A DNA stretch of 64,000 nucleotides from Vibrio alfacsensis. Its GTDB lineage: Bacteria > Pseudomonadota > Gammaproteobacteria > Enterobacterales > Vibrionaceae. The stretch lies in the NCBI RefSeq assembly GCF_003544875.1, contig NZ_CP032093.1, positions 372,001 through 436,000 on the forward strand, written 5' to 3'. Position numbers and translations under genes: made by a program. Below are positions 1 through 9,079 of this stretch, in pieces; position 1 is the first letter of the stretch; each line of letters opens with the position of its first letter. The notes beneath the pieces were generated by a model. It did not search any database. It was not told the origin of the DNA and saw only the letters and a list, made by a program, of their open reading frames with translations.

Positions 1-268
1 TTCACGAATGTCTACCAGTAGATCTTCTTTGTTAGTTCCACTGATTTGGTGCTCAAGTTCGTAGTTCTTATCGAAGTGATCCATGATTGAGTGCTTACCA
101 CGACCAGTAACGATACACATGCCGTTCATACCAGCTTGAATCGCTTCTTCTACGCCATATTCAATCAGAGGTTTGTTTACCACTGGCATCATCTCTTTTG
201 GCATAGACTTGGTCGCTGGTAGGAAGCGAGTACCGTAGCCTGCCGCAGGAAATAGACATTTTAATCAT
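1..268 (-). pseudogene. galU: UTP-glucose-1-phosphate uridylyltransferase, 5' part, frameshifted at codon 4
   Basis: GalU makes UDP-glucose from UTP and glucose-1-phosphate in the cytoplasm. Only the N-terminal ~85 codons lie in the window; the gene runs off the left edge. The minus-strand frame reads the typical GalU start: PAAGYGTRFLPATKSMPKEM (nucleotide-binding loop), then NKPLIEYGVEEA and GRGKHSIMDHFD. The start ATG (268-266) has a good AAAGGA ribosome site, but ATG-ATT-AAA runs into the wrong frame: the A run at 259-262 region is two bases shorter than the expected MIKKCLF coding, and the ATG frame stops about 30 codons on. A two-base undercall in an A run explains this best. Identity is sure; whether the frameshift is real is doubtful. 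Confidence 0.85.
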
Positions 269-424
269 TGGGGAATATCCTTTCTCATTTTAGTCAAGAA
301 TTTGGGCGATACTTTAACACGATAGATGCATATGAATCATGAATAAAGTAAGAAAAACTGTGAACCAGAGGCAGAATGACACACAGTCCAGATGTCACAA
401 CATTAGTTATACGGCATGGTTTGA

Positions 425-1069
425 TTAAGACATTAGGTTCTGATCTGCCCAAGCGATTGCTTGAACACGATTTTTTACCGAAAGCTTCTTAAAAATCTGA
501 TACAAGTGTGACTTGATGGTGAATTCACTGACGAAAAGATCTTCCGCCATTTGAATGTTTGAAGAGCCTGCTTGCAAACAGCGAAGCACTTGGAGCTCAC
601 GGATAGTTAAATCAACGGTTGCTGGCGCCGTATGTGTATTGATCACATTGCGATAGTAATGGAGCAGTTGGCTTGTGACATTTCTTGGTAACCAGTTTTG
701 CCCATTGATAATACCCATGAGTCCCTCACCAACTTGTTCTGTGGATTGGTACTGGTAGAAAATACCTTTTAGCTGTCCGAGTGTCAGCAAGTCATCAGTG
801 GTGAGACGTTTTGGGACGTTGAACACGACGGTCTCAAAGTTCTTCCAAATCAACGGTAGGTTCTTTATAGATTGAATCAGGTATTTGTGTTCAGCATAGT
901 CAATCACTAATATCTTGTTGCGGTGTGTAGGATTCGCCTCCATCAAGGCATCCGTAGTAATGACCGGGATCTCGATATCCATGTATTTCTCTATCGCTTC
1001 TACTTTTCTTTCAGCATGTTTTTCTACGCTGACAAGAAACAGTTTTCTCGCGTAAGCTGATTTTTTCAC
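425..1069 (-). CDS. qstR: LuxR-family competence regulator QstR
   Basis: A LuxR/CsgD-type transcription factor of about 214 aa. The C-terminal helix-turn-helix is clear (LTIRELQVLRCLQAGSSNIQ, then FTIKSHLYQIFKKLSVKNR); the N-terminal half is a receiver-like domain without an obvious phosphorylation triad. The place between galU and ssb is that of V. cholerae QstR (VC0396), which under TfoX and HapR control activates DNA-uptake and type VI secretion genes. An ATG at 1111 gives 14 more residues but has no ribosome site; the GTG at 1069 is preceded by AGGGAGA and gives the family-like start MKKSAYARKLFL, so I chose it. The alternative is a VpsT/CsgD-type biofilm regulator, but the neighbours favour QstR. 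Confidence 0.8.
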   Translation of the reverse strand: MKKSAYARKLFLVSVEKHAERKVEAIEKYMDIEIPVITTDALMEANPTHRNKILVIDYAEHKYLIQSIKNLPLIWKNFETVVFNVPKRLTTDDLLTLGQLKGIFYQYQSTEQVGEGLMGIINGQNWLPRNVTSQLLHYYRNVINTHTAPATVDLTIRELQVLRCLQAGSSNIQMAEDLFVSEFTIKSHLYQIFKKLSVKNRVQAIAWADQNLMS

Positions 1070-1271
1070 GTGTTGAGTTCTCCCTATGCAATATCGCCCA
1101 TACGTTGTCATTATTGATTGCTAAGGACCACATGCTTGATGAAGAAATGCGTTGAGATTCAAAGGTTCACGAAACGATGTTTGCAAAGCGAATCAAAAAT
1201 GCAACACATTGAAGTTTCGTTGGTGTATCTGCTGACAGTGTGTTGTCTAAGTTACACAATCGGATTGGACT

Positions 1272-1300
1272 TTAATCAAAACATTAAAGCGTGTTATTCT
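1272..1300 (+). promoter_or_regulatory. possible ssb promoter, extended -10
   Basis: TATTCT at 1295-1300 is preceded by TG one base upstream (extended -10); a weak TTAATC lies 17 bases upstream. No clear LexA box is visible here, unlike the E. coli uvrA-ssb region. Confidence 0.3.
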
Positions 1301-1346
1301 AATGCGCTAAAATTTTATATATATCCAGAGTGAGACGGAGCACATC

Positions 1347-1880
1347 ATGGCCAGCCGTGGAATTAACAAAGTTATCTTAGTGGGAAATCTTGGCAATGAC
1401 CCAGAAATTCGTTACATGCCTAATGGCGGTGCAGTAGCAAATATTACTATTGCTACCTCTGACTCATGGCGCGATAAAGCGACTGGTGAACAGCGCGAAA
1501 AAACGGAATGGCACCGTGTAGTGCTATTCGGTAAGCTAGCTGAAGTAGCAGGTGAATACCTACGTAAAGGCTCACAAGTTTACATTGAGGGTCAATTGCA
1601 AACACGTAAGTGGCAAAACCAACAAGGCCAAGATCAGTACACAACAGAAGTTGTAGTACAAGGTTTTAATGGCGTTATGCAAATGCTTGGTGGCCGTGCT
1701 CAAGGTGGCGCTCCAATGGGTGGTCAACAACAACAGCAGCAACAAGGTAGTTGGGGTCAGCCACAACAACCTGCACAGCAGCAGTACAATGCACCACAAC
1801 AGCAGCAACAGGCTCCGCAGCAACCACAGCAGCAATACAATGAGCCACCAATGGATTTTGATGACGACATTCCGTTCTAA
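1347..1880 (+). CDS. ssb: single-stranded DNA-binding protein
   Basis: SSB coats single-stranded DNA in replication, repair and recombination. Residues 1-112 form the OB fold ([52 protein letters not shown]). A Gln-rich, low-complexity linker of about 55 residues follows, and the protein ends with the conserved acidic tip MDFDDDIPF that recruits partner proteins. Length 177 aa is normal for the family. The ribosome site GGAG sits 7 bases before ATG. The linker (CAA/CAG runs) produces several long spurious frames on both strands. Confidence 0.97.
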   Translation: MASRGINKVILVGNLGNDPEIRYMPNGGAVANITIATSDSWRDKATGEQREKTEWHRVVLFGKLAEVAGEYLRKGSQVYIEGQLQTRKWQNQQGQDQYTTEVVVQGFNGVMQMLGGRAQGGAPMGGQQQQQQQGSWGQPQQPAQQQYNAPQQQQQAPQQPQQQYNEPPMDFDDDIPF

Positions 1881-1905
1881 GATTGTTCTTATTATGAATC
1901 CCATG

Positions 1906-1932
1906 AGCCGCGTAATCACGCGGCTTTTTTAT
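1906..1932 (+). terminator. rho-independent terminator after ssb
   Basis: Stem AGCCGCG / CGCGGCT with a 6-base loop, followed by a run of seven T. It separates ssb from the MSHA locus. Confidence 0.85.
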
Positions 1933-2022
1933 TGCCATTTTGGCTAACGACTTTGCGCTCCTTGTTTGGTACTAAAGTCTGGTATTTGTTAGTCTTAGCC
2001 TCTCACTATTGTACGAATCCGA

Positions 2023-2051
2023 TTGTTTACTGAACACTTATCAAGTATAAG
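2023..2051 (+). promoter_or_regulatory. putative sigma-70 promoter for csrD and the msh assembly genes
   Basis: TTGTTT (2023-2028), a 17-base spacer and TATAAG (2046-2051), 46 bases before the csrD start and downstream of the ssb terminator. Spacing and position fit; not tested. Confidence 0.5.
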
Positions 2052-2096
2052 TAATTCAACAAGGTATATGATGAATAGAAAAGGAATTTGGTATTC

Positions 2097-4106
2097 ATGA
2101 GGTATACCCCAACTCTAAAGTTAAGCACGCGTTTGGTGGCCTTTGTCACCATGATCGTTATTTGCGCGATGTTTATTTTGTTTGTCGGTGGCACCCTCTC
2201 TTTTAAACGGCTTGGACAAGAATATCTCACCCATTATTTGGAGGGGATTGTTGAAGTTGTTGATAAAGAGATGGAAGACCCTGACGCTGCGTACTCGATG
2301 CAGCGTTGGATGCCTAAGATGCTACAAGCAAGTAACATCGTAGAAATGACGCTATCGACCAATAATGCCGTTGTTTATCGTTTCAAAGACACCTCTCATA
2401 AGATAGATAAATCGATACTGATTGAGCAAGAGTTTCAACTCGCTCACAATCAAGACTACGTGATCTATTTCAAGGCACTTCCTCCTTACCTCGGTTATGG
2501 CTACTCGATGCAGGCTCTGTGGTCGATCACGCTAGCCGTCGTGTTGATCATTTTTTGCTTAATGCGCGGTGTTGCTTGGTTAAAAGAGCAACTAGAGGGC
2601 TCCGAGATGCTTGAAGAGCGCGGTCGAATGATATTGGCTGGCCGGGTAGAGCAGTATGCAAAAGGGGACGAGCGGGAGTGGCCTTACACAGCGAGTGAAG
2701 CGCTCGATGTCTTGATTGAAGAGCTCCAAGATGCACGTCAAGAACGAAGTCGTTTTGATACATTTATTCGAACACAGACGTTCCTCGATAAGCTGACAGG
2801 TACGGCAAACCGTGTCTTATTTGATAGTAAATTGGAATCCGCCCTTTTGGAAAGTGGCGCTCGTGGCGCAGTGCTCTTAATACGAATTCAAGACTGGAAG
2901 CTCGTAGAAGAAGAGCAAGACAAGCAAACCTGTGATGAATTTATCGTCGAGGTGGGGAGCTTATTATCAAATTTAGTGCAGCGTTTTCCCGATGTCGTCT
3001 TCTCCCGATACTATGACGCGGACTTTGCTCTATTTCTTCCTCATCACTCCGGTAAAGACGTGGCAAACTTGGCTTCGCAATGCATTCGTCAGCTCGAAAA
3101 ATTGCACCCACCATACCCATTAGATGAAGAAAACTGGTGTCACATCGGAATGACGATGTACAAGGAAGGTGAGCGCCATAGTCAAATTATCGATGAGGCG
3201 GAAACGGCGTTAAGGAGTGCTCAGTTACAAAATAGCAATAACTGGAGTCGCTTCAAAAAATGGAATCATGATGAAAATGTGCGCGGCAGTGTGAGATGGC
3301 GTACGCTATTTGATTCAGCACTCACCTCTGAAAATGTGATACTCTACGCACAATCCGCCTATTCAATAGGTAATATGAAGCATAAAAAAGCATTGCATAA
3401 TGAGTTAACCTGTCGAATCCTCGATCCAGAGAATGGCATGGTAAAAGCATCCCGCTTTATCTCAGCAGTGCGACAAGTGGGCTATGAAGCACAGATGGAT
3501 CGTGCGGTTTTGAATAAGTTCTTAAAAGACTTTAAAGATAACTTTGATAGCTCTAGACATTACGTCCTCAATCTCAATGTCGTGCCATTTGGACATCGAG
3601 AGTATTTTAAGTGGTTTCGAGATGAGCTTTTGCAGTTGTCTCGAGAACAGAGAAAATGCCTAACGTTTGAGTTTGTTGAAGCGCAATTTGTCCGATATTT
3701 CGATTTTATGCGACCTGTTGCAAAAATGCTGGCCGGCTTAGAGTGCCAGATCATGATTGGGCAGGCCGGGCGAACGATAGTCAGTACTCATTATTTAAAA
3801 GAAGTGGACATTCGTTACCTTAAGCTTCATCGAAGTTTGGTCGCAAAGATCGACCAAAGGCATGAAAATCAGTTGTTTGTCCGAAGTATGTTGGGCGCAG
3901 CTGCAAACAGTAAAACTAAAATAATAGCAGTGGGTATAGAGAATAAGCATGAGTTGAACACCTTGGTTGAACTCGGGGTGTCCGGTGGTCAGGGACGCTA
4001 TTTTTCGGCAGAAGAACAGTTTCTTCCAGTACCAAGCATCACGCTAAGTTCTCATTCAGATTCCCAAGTTAAATTGGGAAGACGCAATCGCTGGCGGAAA
4101 AAATAA
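2097..4106 (+). CDS. csrD: CsrD/MshH, degenerate GGDEF-EAL regulator
   Basis: Membrane protein of 669 aa with two transmembrane segments (about residues 12-31 and 139-160) enclosing a periplasmic loop, a HAMP-like stretch, a degenerate GGDEF domain (about 225-390; signature replaced by YYDADF) and a degenerate EAL domain (about 410-650; ELT in place of EAL). In E. coli CsrD uses the same degenerate domains to make the CsrB/CsrC RNAs sensitive to RNase E, with no cyclic-di-GMP enzyme activity. In Vibrio this gene is called mshH and heads the MSHA locus. ATG 2097 was preferred over TTG 2088 because AGGAA is correctly spaced only for the ATG. It lies 11 bases before mshI. Confidence 0.9.
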   Translation: MRYTPTLKLSTRLVAFVTMIVICAMFILFVGGTLSFKRLGQEYLTHYLEGIVEVVDKEMEDPDAAYSMQRWMPKMLQASNIVEMTLSTNNAVVYRFKDTSHKIDKSILIEQEFQLAHNQDYVIYFKALPPYLGYGYSMQALWSITLAVVLIIFCLMRGVAWLKEQLEGSEMLEERGRMILAGRVEQYAKGDEREWPYTASEALDVLIEELQDARQERSRFDTFIRTQTFLDKLTGTANRVLFDSKLESALLESGARGAVLLIRIQDWKLVEEEQDKQTCDEFIVEVGSLLSNLVQRFPDVVFSRYYDADFALFLPHHSGKDVANLASQCIRQLEKLHPPYPLDEENWCHIGMTMYKEGERHSQIIDEAETALRSAQLQNSNNWSRFKKWNHDENVRGSVRWRTLFDSALTSENVILYAQSAYSIGNMKHKKALHNELTCRILDPENGMVKASRFISAVRQVGYEAQMDRAVLNKFLKDFKDNFDSSRHYVLNLNVVPFGHREYFKWFRDELLQLSREQRKCLTFEFVEAQFVRYFDFMRPVAKMLAGLECQIMIGQAGRTIVSTHYLKEVDIRYLKLHRSLVAKIDQRHENQLFVRSMLGAAANSKTKIIAVGIENKHELNTLVELGVSGGQGRYFSAEEQFLPVPSITLSSHSDSQVKLGRRNRWRKK

Positions 4107-4117
4107 AGATAACGAAC

Positions 4118-5566
4118 ATGGATTTTAAAGCAGTATTCGATAAGCTGAAGCGCTCATCGATAGGTGGGCGTACGTGCTTTTTGGTTGTTCAACCAGATGC
4201 CATCTATTTATCAACACCGGCCTCAAGCAGTCGGCCTTCTCGATTTGAAATTTCTGACTCAAATTGGGAGCGAGCCTGCGAACAAGCTTTGAGTGTCGCA
4301 GCGAGTGGTTATGACGCTTTAAGTGTCGTACTCTCGCACAACTATTATCAGATGTATCAAATCGACAAACCGGCGATGCCTCGGAATGAGTGGCCATCTG
4401 CGTTGCCGTTTTTGTTGAAAGAGCTGATTTCTGAACGTGCCATTGACATCATTGCTGATGCCGTTGAGTTGCCAAACTCAAGTAAGGTGCAAGCGTATGT
4501 GGTATCAAGAAAAATGGTGGACAAACTGGCGCTTCTTGCTAGCCGTGTCAACCTAACGCTGGATGCGATTATCCCAGAAGATGATGTATGGGGTGATACC
4601 GCTGGAGAACTTGGTCACTTTTTACTTCTACAACGAAGTAAACGCGGTCATTTTAGAATCAGTGCTTTTGTTGATCATACCATCGCATTCCACCGTTCAA
4701 TTCGCAGTGTGACACCACCATTAACTGGCGTTCCATCAAGCGAATTGCAAATGGACAGCCTTTCACTGGAATTGCAACGTTCGATCGATTACTTGTCCTC
4801 ACAGTTACGTAATGTTCAGTTACACCAACTGAAAGTGTGCTGTGATGAAGAGGATGAGAATGAACTGGTTCAATCCCTGAACTACCGTTTGAGCACTAAA
4901 GTTTCTCCTTTGCTCGCTGAAGAGCATGAACTTTCAGGCCGAGTGTTAGCCGATAGCGCGGCTGCCAATACGGGTGTGCGTCGCGTTAATCTATATCCAG
5001 ACTTCTTAAAACCGAAAAAAAACTTACTGACATTAAAGAATGTGGCCATTTCTTGGGTGGTTGCTGCCGCTTTGATCGTGTTGTCTTACGGCTATGTGAC
5101 ATGGCAGAGCTCAGGTGTCGAAGATGAGATTGCGATTGTAAAAAGCAAAGGCAATATCATGAAGTCGGAACTAGAACGTTATCAGGTGAGGCTTCGTAAA
5201 CACCAACCCGATACCAATAAGTTAGCGGCAAAAGCCCGACTAGAGCGAGAAGTAAAAGCCAAACGCGACTCGATGAAAGCGGTTGGAAAATATGATGATT
5301 CGCAACGAACAGGCTACTCCGGAGTGATGCAGTCGCTGGCGAAACTAGGCAGCAGCAATATCTCTTTGTCAGACATTCACATCGACAGTACCACGCTCGA
5401 TCTTAAAGGTTTAGCGAAAACGCCGAGCGCAGTACCAAACTGGGTGAGTCAGTTTAAGAATGAAATTAGCCTAATTGGACGCACATTCGATGATGTAAGC
5501 ATTGGTCGCAACGAGGACAACGTAGTGACGTTTGAGTTGAAGACTCGTGGAGGCAAAGCGCAATGA
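4118..5566 (+). CDS. mshI: MSHA biogenesis protein MshI
   Basis: Inner-membrane assembly protein of 482 aa. The N-terminal part is a PilM-like cytoplasmic domain, with one transmembrane segment near residues 310-328 (VAISWVVAAALIVLSYGYV) and a periplasmic PilN-like C-terminus with coiled-coil character. It is expected to form, with MshJ, the inner-membrane alignment platform. The next start (mshJ ATG 5563) overlaps its stop, showing translational coupling. Assignment rests on locus order and on the fused PilM/PilN-like layout. Confidence 0.88.
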   Translation: MDFKAVFDKLKRSSIGGRTCFLVVQPDAIYLSTPASSSRPSRFEISDSNWERACEQALSVAASGYDALSVVLSHNYYQMYQIDKPAMPRNEWPSALPFLLKELISERAIDIIADAVELPNSSKVQAYVVSRKMVDKLALLASRVNLTLDAIIPEDDVWGDTAGELGHFLLLQRSKRGHFRISAFVDHTIAFHRSIRSVTPPLTGVPSSELQMDSLSLELQRSIDYLSSQLRNVQLHQLKVCCDEEDENELVQSLNYRLSTKVSPLLAEEHELSGRVLADSAAANTGVRRVNLYPDFLKPKKNLLTLKNVAISWVVAAALIVLSYGYVTWQSSGVEDEIAIVKSKGNIMKSELERYQVRLRKHQPDTNKLAAKARLEREVKAKRDSMKAVGKYDDSQRTGYSGVMQSLAKLGSSNISLSDIHIDSTTLDLKGLAKTPSAVPNWVSQFKNEISLIGRTFDDVSIGRNEDNVVTFELKTRGGKAQ

Positions 5567-6213
5567 ATGATATTTGGCTTTCTTTAGAAGAACGTTTCGA
5601 AGAAATGAGCGTTCGAGAAAAAATGCTGGTGGCGCTTTGTGGCTTGGTAACGGTTGTTATGTTGTTGTTTACGTTGGTATTGGAACCGAAATTAAATGAG
5701 GTAACCAGTAACGATAAGCAATTGAGTAACTTAAAGCTCACGAACCAACAGACAGAAATTGATATTTTGCGTATTCAAGCGCAGTTGAAAAAAGATCCTA
5801 ATGCGGAAATTGATCAACAAATCTCTGATCTGTTGGCGGAAAGTCAGCACCTTTCTATGCAATTGTCAGAGATCATTGAGCACTTAATTACACCATCTCA
5901 AATGGCTCAATTACTCGAAAGTGTATTGGAAAAACAAAGCGGTATTCATTTGCTGTCATTGCAGACATTACCTGCTGAACCGATCACGGAAGATAAAGAA
6001 GCTTCTCAATATTCAGGCTACTACGTTCATCCGGTTCGAATGGAGTTGACGGGCGATTATTTTTCTATCGTCAATTACCTAAGCAAGTTAGAGGGTTTAC
6101 CTTCGAGTTACTACTGGCGCAGCTTCAATTACAAAGTGGAAGAATATCCAAAAGCGAAGTTGGTACTGGAAGTTTACACATTAGGTTCAAGAGAGGAGTT
6201 TATCGGTGGTTAA
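5563..6213 (+). CDS. mshJ: MSHA biogenesis protein MshJ (PilO-like)
   Basis: 216 aa, one transmembrane segment at about residues 20-41 (MLVALCGLVTVVMLLFTLVL), then a coiled coil (residues 45-100) and a small C-terminal ferredoxin-like region (MELTGDYFSIVNYLSKLEGL), the layout of PilO/GspM-type pilus proteins. It sits between mshI and mshK with overlaps on both sides, so all three are probably made from one message and act in the same inner-membrane complex. Confidence 0.88.
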   Translation: MNDIWLSLEERFEEMSVREKMLVALCGLVTVVMLLFTLVLEPKLNEVTSNDKQLSNLKLTNQQTEIDILRIQAQLKKDPNAEIDQQISDLLAESQHLSMQLSEIIEHLITPSQMAQLLESVLEKQSGIHLLSLQTLPAEPITEDKEASQYSGYYVHPVRMELTGDYFSIVNYLSKLEGLPSSYYWRSFNYKVEEYPKAKLVLEVYTLGSREEFIGG

Positions 6214-6538
6214 GAAACTCATGATTTCAATTGCCCTCGTCGTGGTGTCTGGTTCTGTTTTTGCGAATCAAGATCCAACCGCGCCATTAGGGTGGAAACA
6301 ACCGACTGCTCAAGCGCAAGCTAAGCCTAAAGTGAAGCAGTATCGTGTACCGACGCTCAATAGCATCGTATGCAAACCAAATTCAGATTGTATCGCCATA
6401 TTGAATAACCGCCTTGTTGAGCAAGGTGCCCAAGTTAATGGGTATCGAGTGTCGCGAATTACCAGTGAATTTGTAACCTTAAAGCGAGGCGACCGTCATT
6501 GGAAGCTTGAGCTTTTCCGTTTGAACGTAAAAAAATAA
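6206..6538 (+). CDS. mshK: MSHA biogenesis protein MshK (PilP/GspC-like)
   Basis: 110 aa with an N-terminal signal sequence (LMISIALVVVSGSVFA) and a short periplasmic domain with the pattern of PilP proteins (DPTAPLGW...; LNSIVCKPNSDCIAILNNRL). It likely links the inner-membrane platform to the secretin MshL. The GTG start at 6206 overlaps the end of mshJ and has GAGAGGAG 7 bases upstream; an ATG at 6221 is possible but would cut into the signal peptide's charged end. Confidence 0.82.
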   Translation: MVKKLMISIALVVVSGSVFANQDPTAPLGWKQPTAQAQAKPKVKQYRVPTLNSIVCKPNSDCIAILNNRLVEQGAQVNGYRVSRITSEFVTLKRGDRHWKLELFRLNVKK

Positions 6539-6558
6539 TAACCAGAGCCTGATCAGAT

Positions 6559-8190
6559 ATGCGCAAATTAGTTGTAGGAATAACAATTGCTTCTTTAATG
6601 GGGTGTTCAATGGGTCACCGTGACCCAGTTGAAGTGAAGCAAGCTCTTAATGAATCTATTAATGAAGCAAACAGTCGAGCACTTGAAGAGATCCCATCTT
6701 CCGTCGAAGCCGATCTAATGCCAAACCTTGATACCAATGTCACTTCAGAGCAAGGAATGCTGAAGCGTTTCCGTATTCAAGCGAATGCGGTTGAGGCGCG
6801 CAGTTTCTTTGCTTCTTTAGTCAAAGGTACAGAGTACAGTGTTGCCATTCACCCTGCGGTACAAGGAAACATCACGGTTAACCTCTCTGACGTAACCTTG
6901 GATGAAGTACTACGCGTTGTGCAAGACATGTATGGCTATGATGTTGTCCAAACAGGCAAAGTGATTCAGGTGTACCCTGCAGGTATGCGCACGGTCACCA
7001 TTCCAGTGGATTACCTGCAATTCAAACGCTCAGGTCGCTCTTTGACGAGCATCGTAACGGGTTCGGTAACATCGGCGGGTAAATCAAGCTCGGGTGGCAG
7101 CTCAGATGATTCAGATTCTTCCAGCTCGAACTCGGATGACAGCTCTACGACCTCGACTGGCGGCACACGCATTGAGACCATTACCGAAAGTGATTTTTGG
7201 CCTCTGTTGCAACAATCGGTGGCAAACCTCATTGGTTCAGGCAAAGGTCAAAGTGTGGTTGTGACCCCACAAGCAGGCGTTATCACTGTGCGAGCATTCC
7301 CTGATGAAATTCGTGAAGTTCGTGAGTTCTTAGGCGTTTCTCAAGAACGAATGCAGCGTCAAGTGATTCTTGAAGCGAAGATCTTAGAAGTGACCTTGAG
7401 TGATGGTTATCAGCAAGGTATCAATTGGTCGGATATGACGGCTTCGATTGGTAACTCTGGCAGTGTTGTTGTGGAGCGTGCCGCAAGCGCATTGCCACCA
7501 TTGGACGCGATCGGCTCTCTATTGGGTGGGCAAACCAATGTGACGATTTCTGATGGTAACTTTGAAGCGGTTTTGAGCTTTATGTCGACACAAGGTGACT
7601 TGAATGTCCTTTCAAGCCCTCGTATTACCGCGGCCAACAATCAAAAATCAGTGATCAAAGTCGGTACGGATGAATACTTCGTGACTGAACTTTCGAGCAA
7701 TGCCGGGAATGGTGAAAACTCCAATGCGGTACCTGAAGTGGAACTGACGCCGTTTTTCTCTGGTATTTCTCTCGATGTAACTCCGCAAATTGATGACAAG
7801 GGAAATGTCTTCCTTCACGTTCATCCAGCGGTTATTGAGGTTCAAGAAGAAGTAAAACAATTGAACCTAGGTGGTGAATTCCAAAACATTCAACTTCCTT
7901 TGGCAAAAAGCTCTATCCGTGAGTCAGACTCGGTCATTCGAGCAAAAGATGGTGACGTGGTTGTGATTGGTGGCCTGATGAAGCAGCAAAACCGCGAATT
8001 GGTTTCTAAGGTACCATTCCTTGGTGACGTACCAGCGCTAGGGCATTTGTTCCGTAATGTGAACAATGTGACGGAAAAAACCGAATTGGTAATTTTGCTT
8101 AAACCGACCGTTGTTGGTGTGAACTCATGGCAGAAAGAGCTAGAACGCTCACGTGATTTACTGCAAGAGTGGTTCCCTGACGCGCAATAA
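6559..8190 (+). CDS. mshL: MSHA secretin MshL
   Basis: Outer-membrane secretin of 543 aa through which the pilus leaves the cell. It starts with a lipoprotein signal (lipobox LMGC, Cys16), then STN/N0-type and N1 domains (about 70-280) and the secretin domain (about 290-530) with typical VPFLGDVPALGHLFRN and a C-terminal TELVILLKPTVV. A Ser/Asp/Gly/Thr-rich insert at about residues 174-202 breaks the N domain and is probably an exposed flexible loop. Follows mshK by 20 bases. Confidence 0.95.
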   Translation: MRKLVVGITIASLMGCSMGHRDPVEVKQALNESINEANSRALEEIPSSVEADLMPNLDTNVTSEQGMLKRFRIQANAVEARSFFASLVKGTEYSVAIHPAVQGNITVNLSDVTLDEVLRVVQDMYGYDVVQTGKVIQVYPAGMRTVTIPVDYLQFKRSGRSLTSIVTGSVTSAGKSSSGGSSDDSDSSSSNSDDSSTTSTGGTRIETITESDFWPLLQQSVANLIGSGKGQSVVVTPQAGVITVRAFPDEIREVREFLGVSQERMQRQVILEAKILEVTLSDGYQQGINWSDMTASIGNSGSVVVERAASALPPLDAIGSLLGGQTNVTISDGNFEAVLSFMSTQGDLNVLSSPRITAANNQKSVIKVGTDEYFVTELSSNAGNGENSNAVPEVELTPFFSGISLDVTPQIDDKGNVFLHVHPAVIEVQEEVKQLNLGGEFQNIQLPLAKSSIRESDSVIRAKDGDVVVIGGLMKQQNRELVSKVPFLGDVPALGHLFRNVNNVTEKTELVILLKPTVVGVNSWQKELERSRDLLQEWFPDAQ

Positions 8191-8233
8191 CGCAGACGGG
8201 AGTTGTATCATCATCTTGGTGTTTTAACCGCAT

Positions 8234-9079
8234 ATGTATTTATCGCATTTTGGGTTCCGAGTTCAGCCTTTCTCATTGACCCCAAATACAGAGATGTTTT
8301 TGGGGTTGGTGCCGCACTACGAAGCCATTCAGACCATACTTGCTGCTGTGCAGATGGGAGAAGGCGTGATTAAAGTGACGGGGGAAGTCGGCACGGGTAA
8401 AACCATGGTGTGCCGTAAGCTTATTGAGCAAATTGAATCCCAAGTTGAGCTTGTCTACCTACCAAACCCTGTTCTTAGCGGCGAGCAATTACAGTTTGCT
8501 GTCGCCAGGGAGTTGGGTATTCAAGAAGACGATCCTTTACGTATTGTGTCGTTGATACAGGACCGTTTGATTGAGGTGCACAGTAGCGGGAAAAAAACAG
8601 TGCTGATTGTTGATGAAGCTCAAGCGCTATCAGAGCAAGCGTTAGAAATCCTACGTCTGTTTGGCAATTTAGAAACAGAGCAGCATAAGTTGATTCAATT
8701 GGTGTTGTTTGGTCAACCTGAGCTCGATGAGCGTTTGGCTACACATGAACTCAGACAGTTTCGTCAACGCATTACTTTCAATTGCCATCTTCGTCCTCTC
8801 TCTTTGGATGAGGGGGTGGCTTATATCAACAATCGGTTGGATAAAGCGGGAAATGGCGCTCATATATTGACGATTGAGCAGAAAAAAGCGATTTGGCGTT
8901 CAGCAATGGGGATACCTCGGCTGATTAATCAAATCAGTCATAAAGCATTACTTTCTGCATTTAACGATCGCTGCACCCTTTTAAAAAATCATCACGTTTA
9001 TGTGGCCATGCATGACACCTTTGATGCCCGTAAACCTAAGTTTAAGACCCCTGTATTTTGGGGATGGAGTCAGTCTTGA
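8234..9079 (+). CDS. mshM: MSHA biogenesis AAA ATPase MshM (ExeA-like)
   Basis: 281 aa cytoplasmic ATPase of the ExeA/GspA type: the N-terminal signature FGFRVQPFSLTPNTEMFL, Walker A GEVGTGKT (50-57), Walker B TVLIVDEAQ (122-130), and arginine-rich sensor regions (HELRQFRQRITFNCHLRPL). Family members help position or insert the secretin across the peptidoglycan. The stop overlaps the start region of mshN. Confidence 0.92.
   Translation: MYLSHFGFRVQPFSLTPNTEMFLGLVPHYEAIQTILAAVQMGEGVIKVTGEVGTGKTMVCRKLIEQIESQVELVYLPNPVLSGEQLQFAVARELGIQEDDPLRIVSLIQDRLIEVHSSGKKTVLIVDEAQALSEQALEILRLFGNLETEQHKLIQLVLFGQPELDERLATHELRQFRQRITFNCHLRPLSLDEGVAYINNRLDKAGNGAHILTIEQKKAIWRSAMGIPRLINQISHKALLSAFNDRCTLLKNHHVYVAMHDTFDARKPKFKTPVFWGWSQS

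Noticed and set aside
1100-1346. LexA (SOS) box upstream of ssb
   Set aside because: No CTGT-N8-ACAG pattern is present in the gap.
1572-1947. Several 87-115-codon frames over ssb on both strands
   Set aside because: They come from the CAA/CAG repeats of the Gln-rich linker; no ribosome site and low-complexity products.
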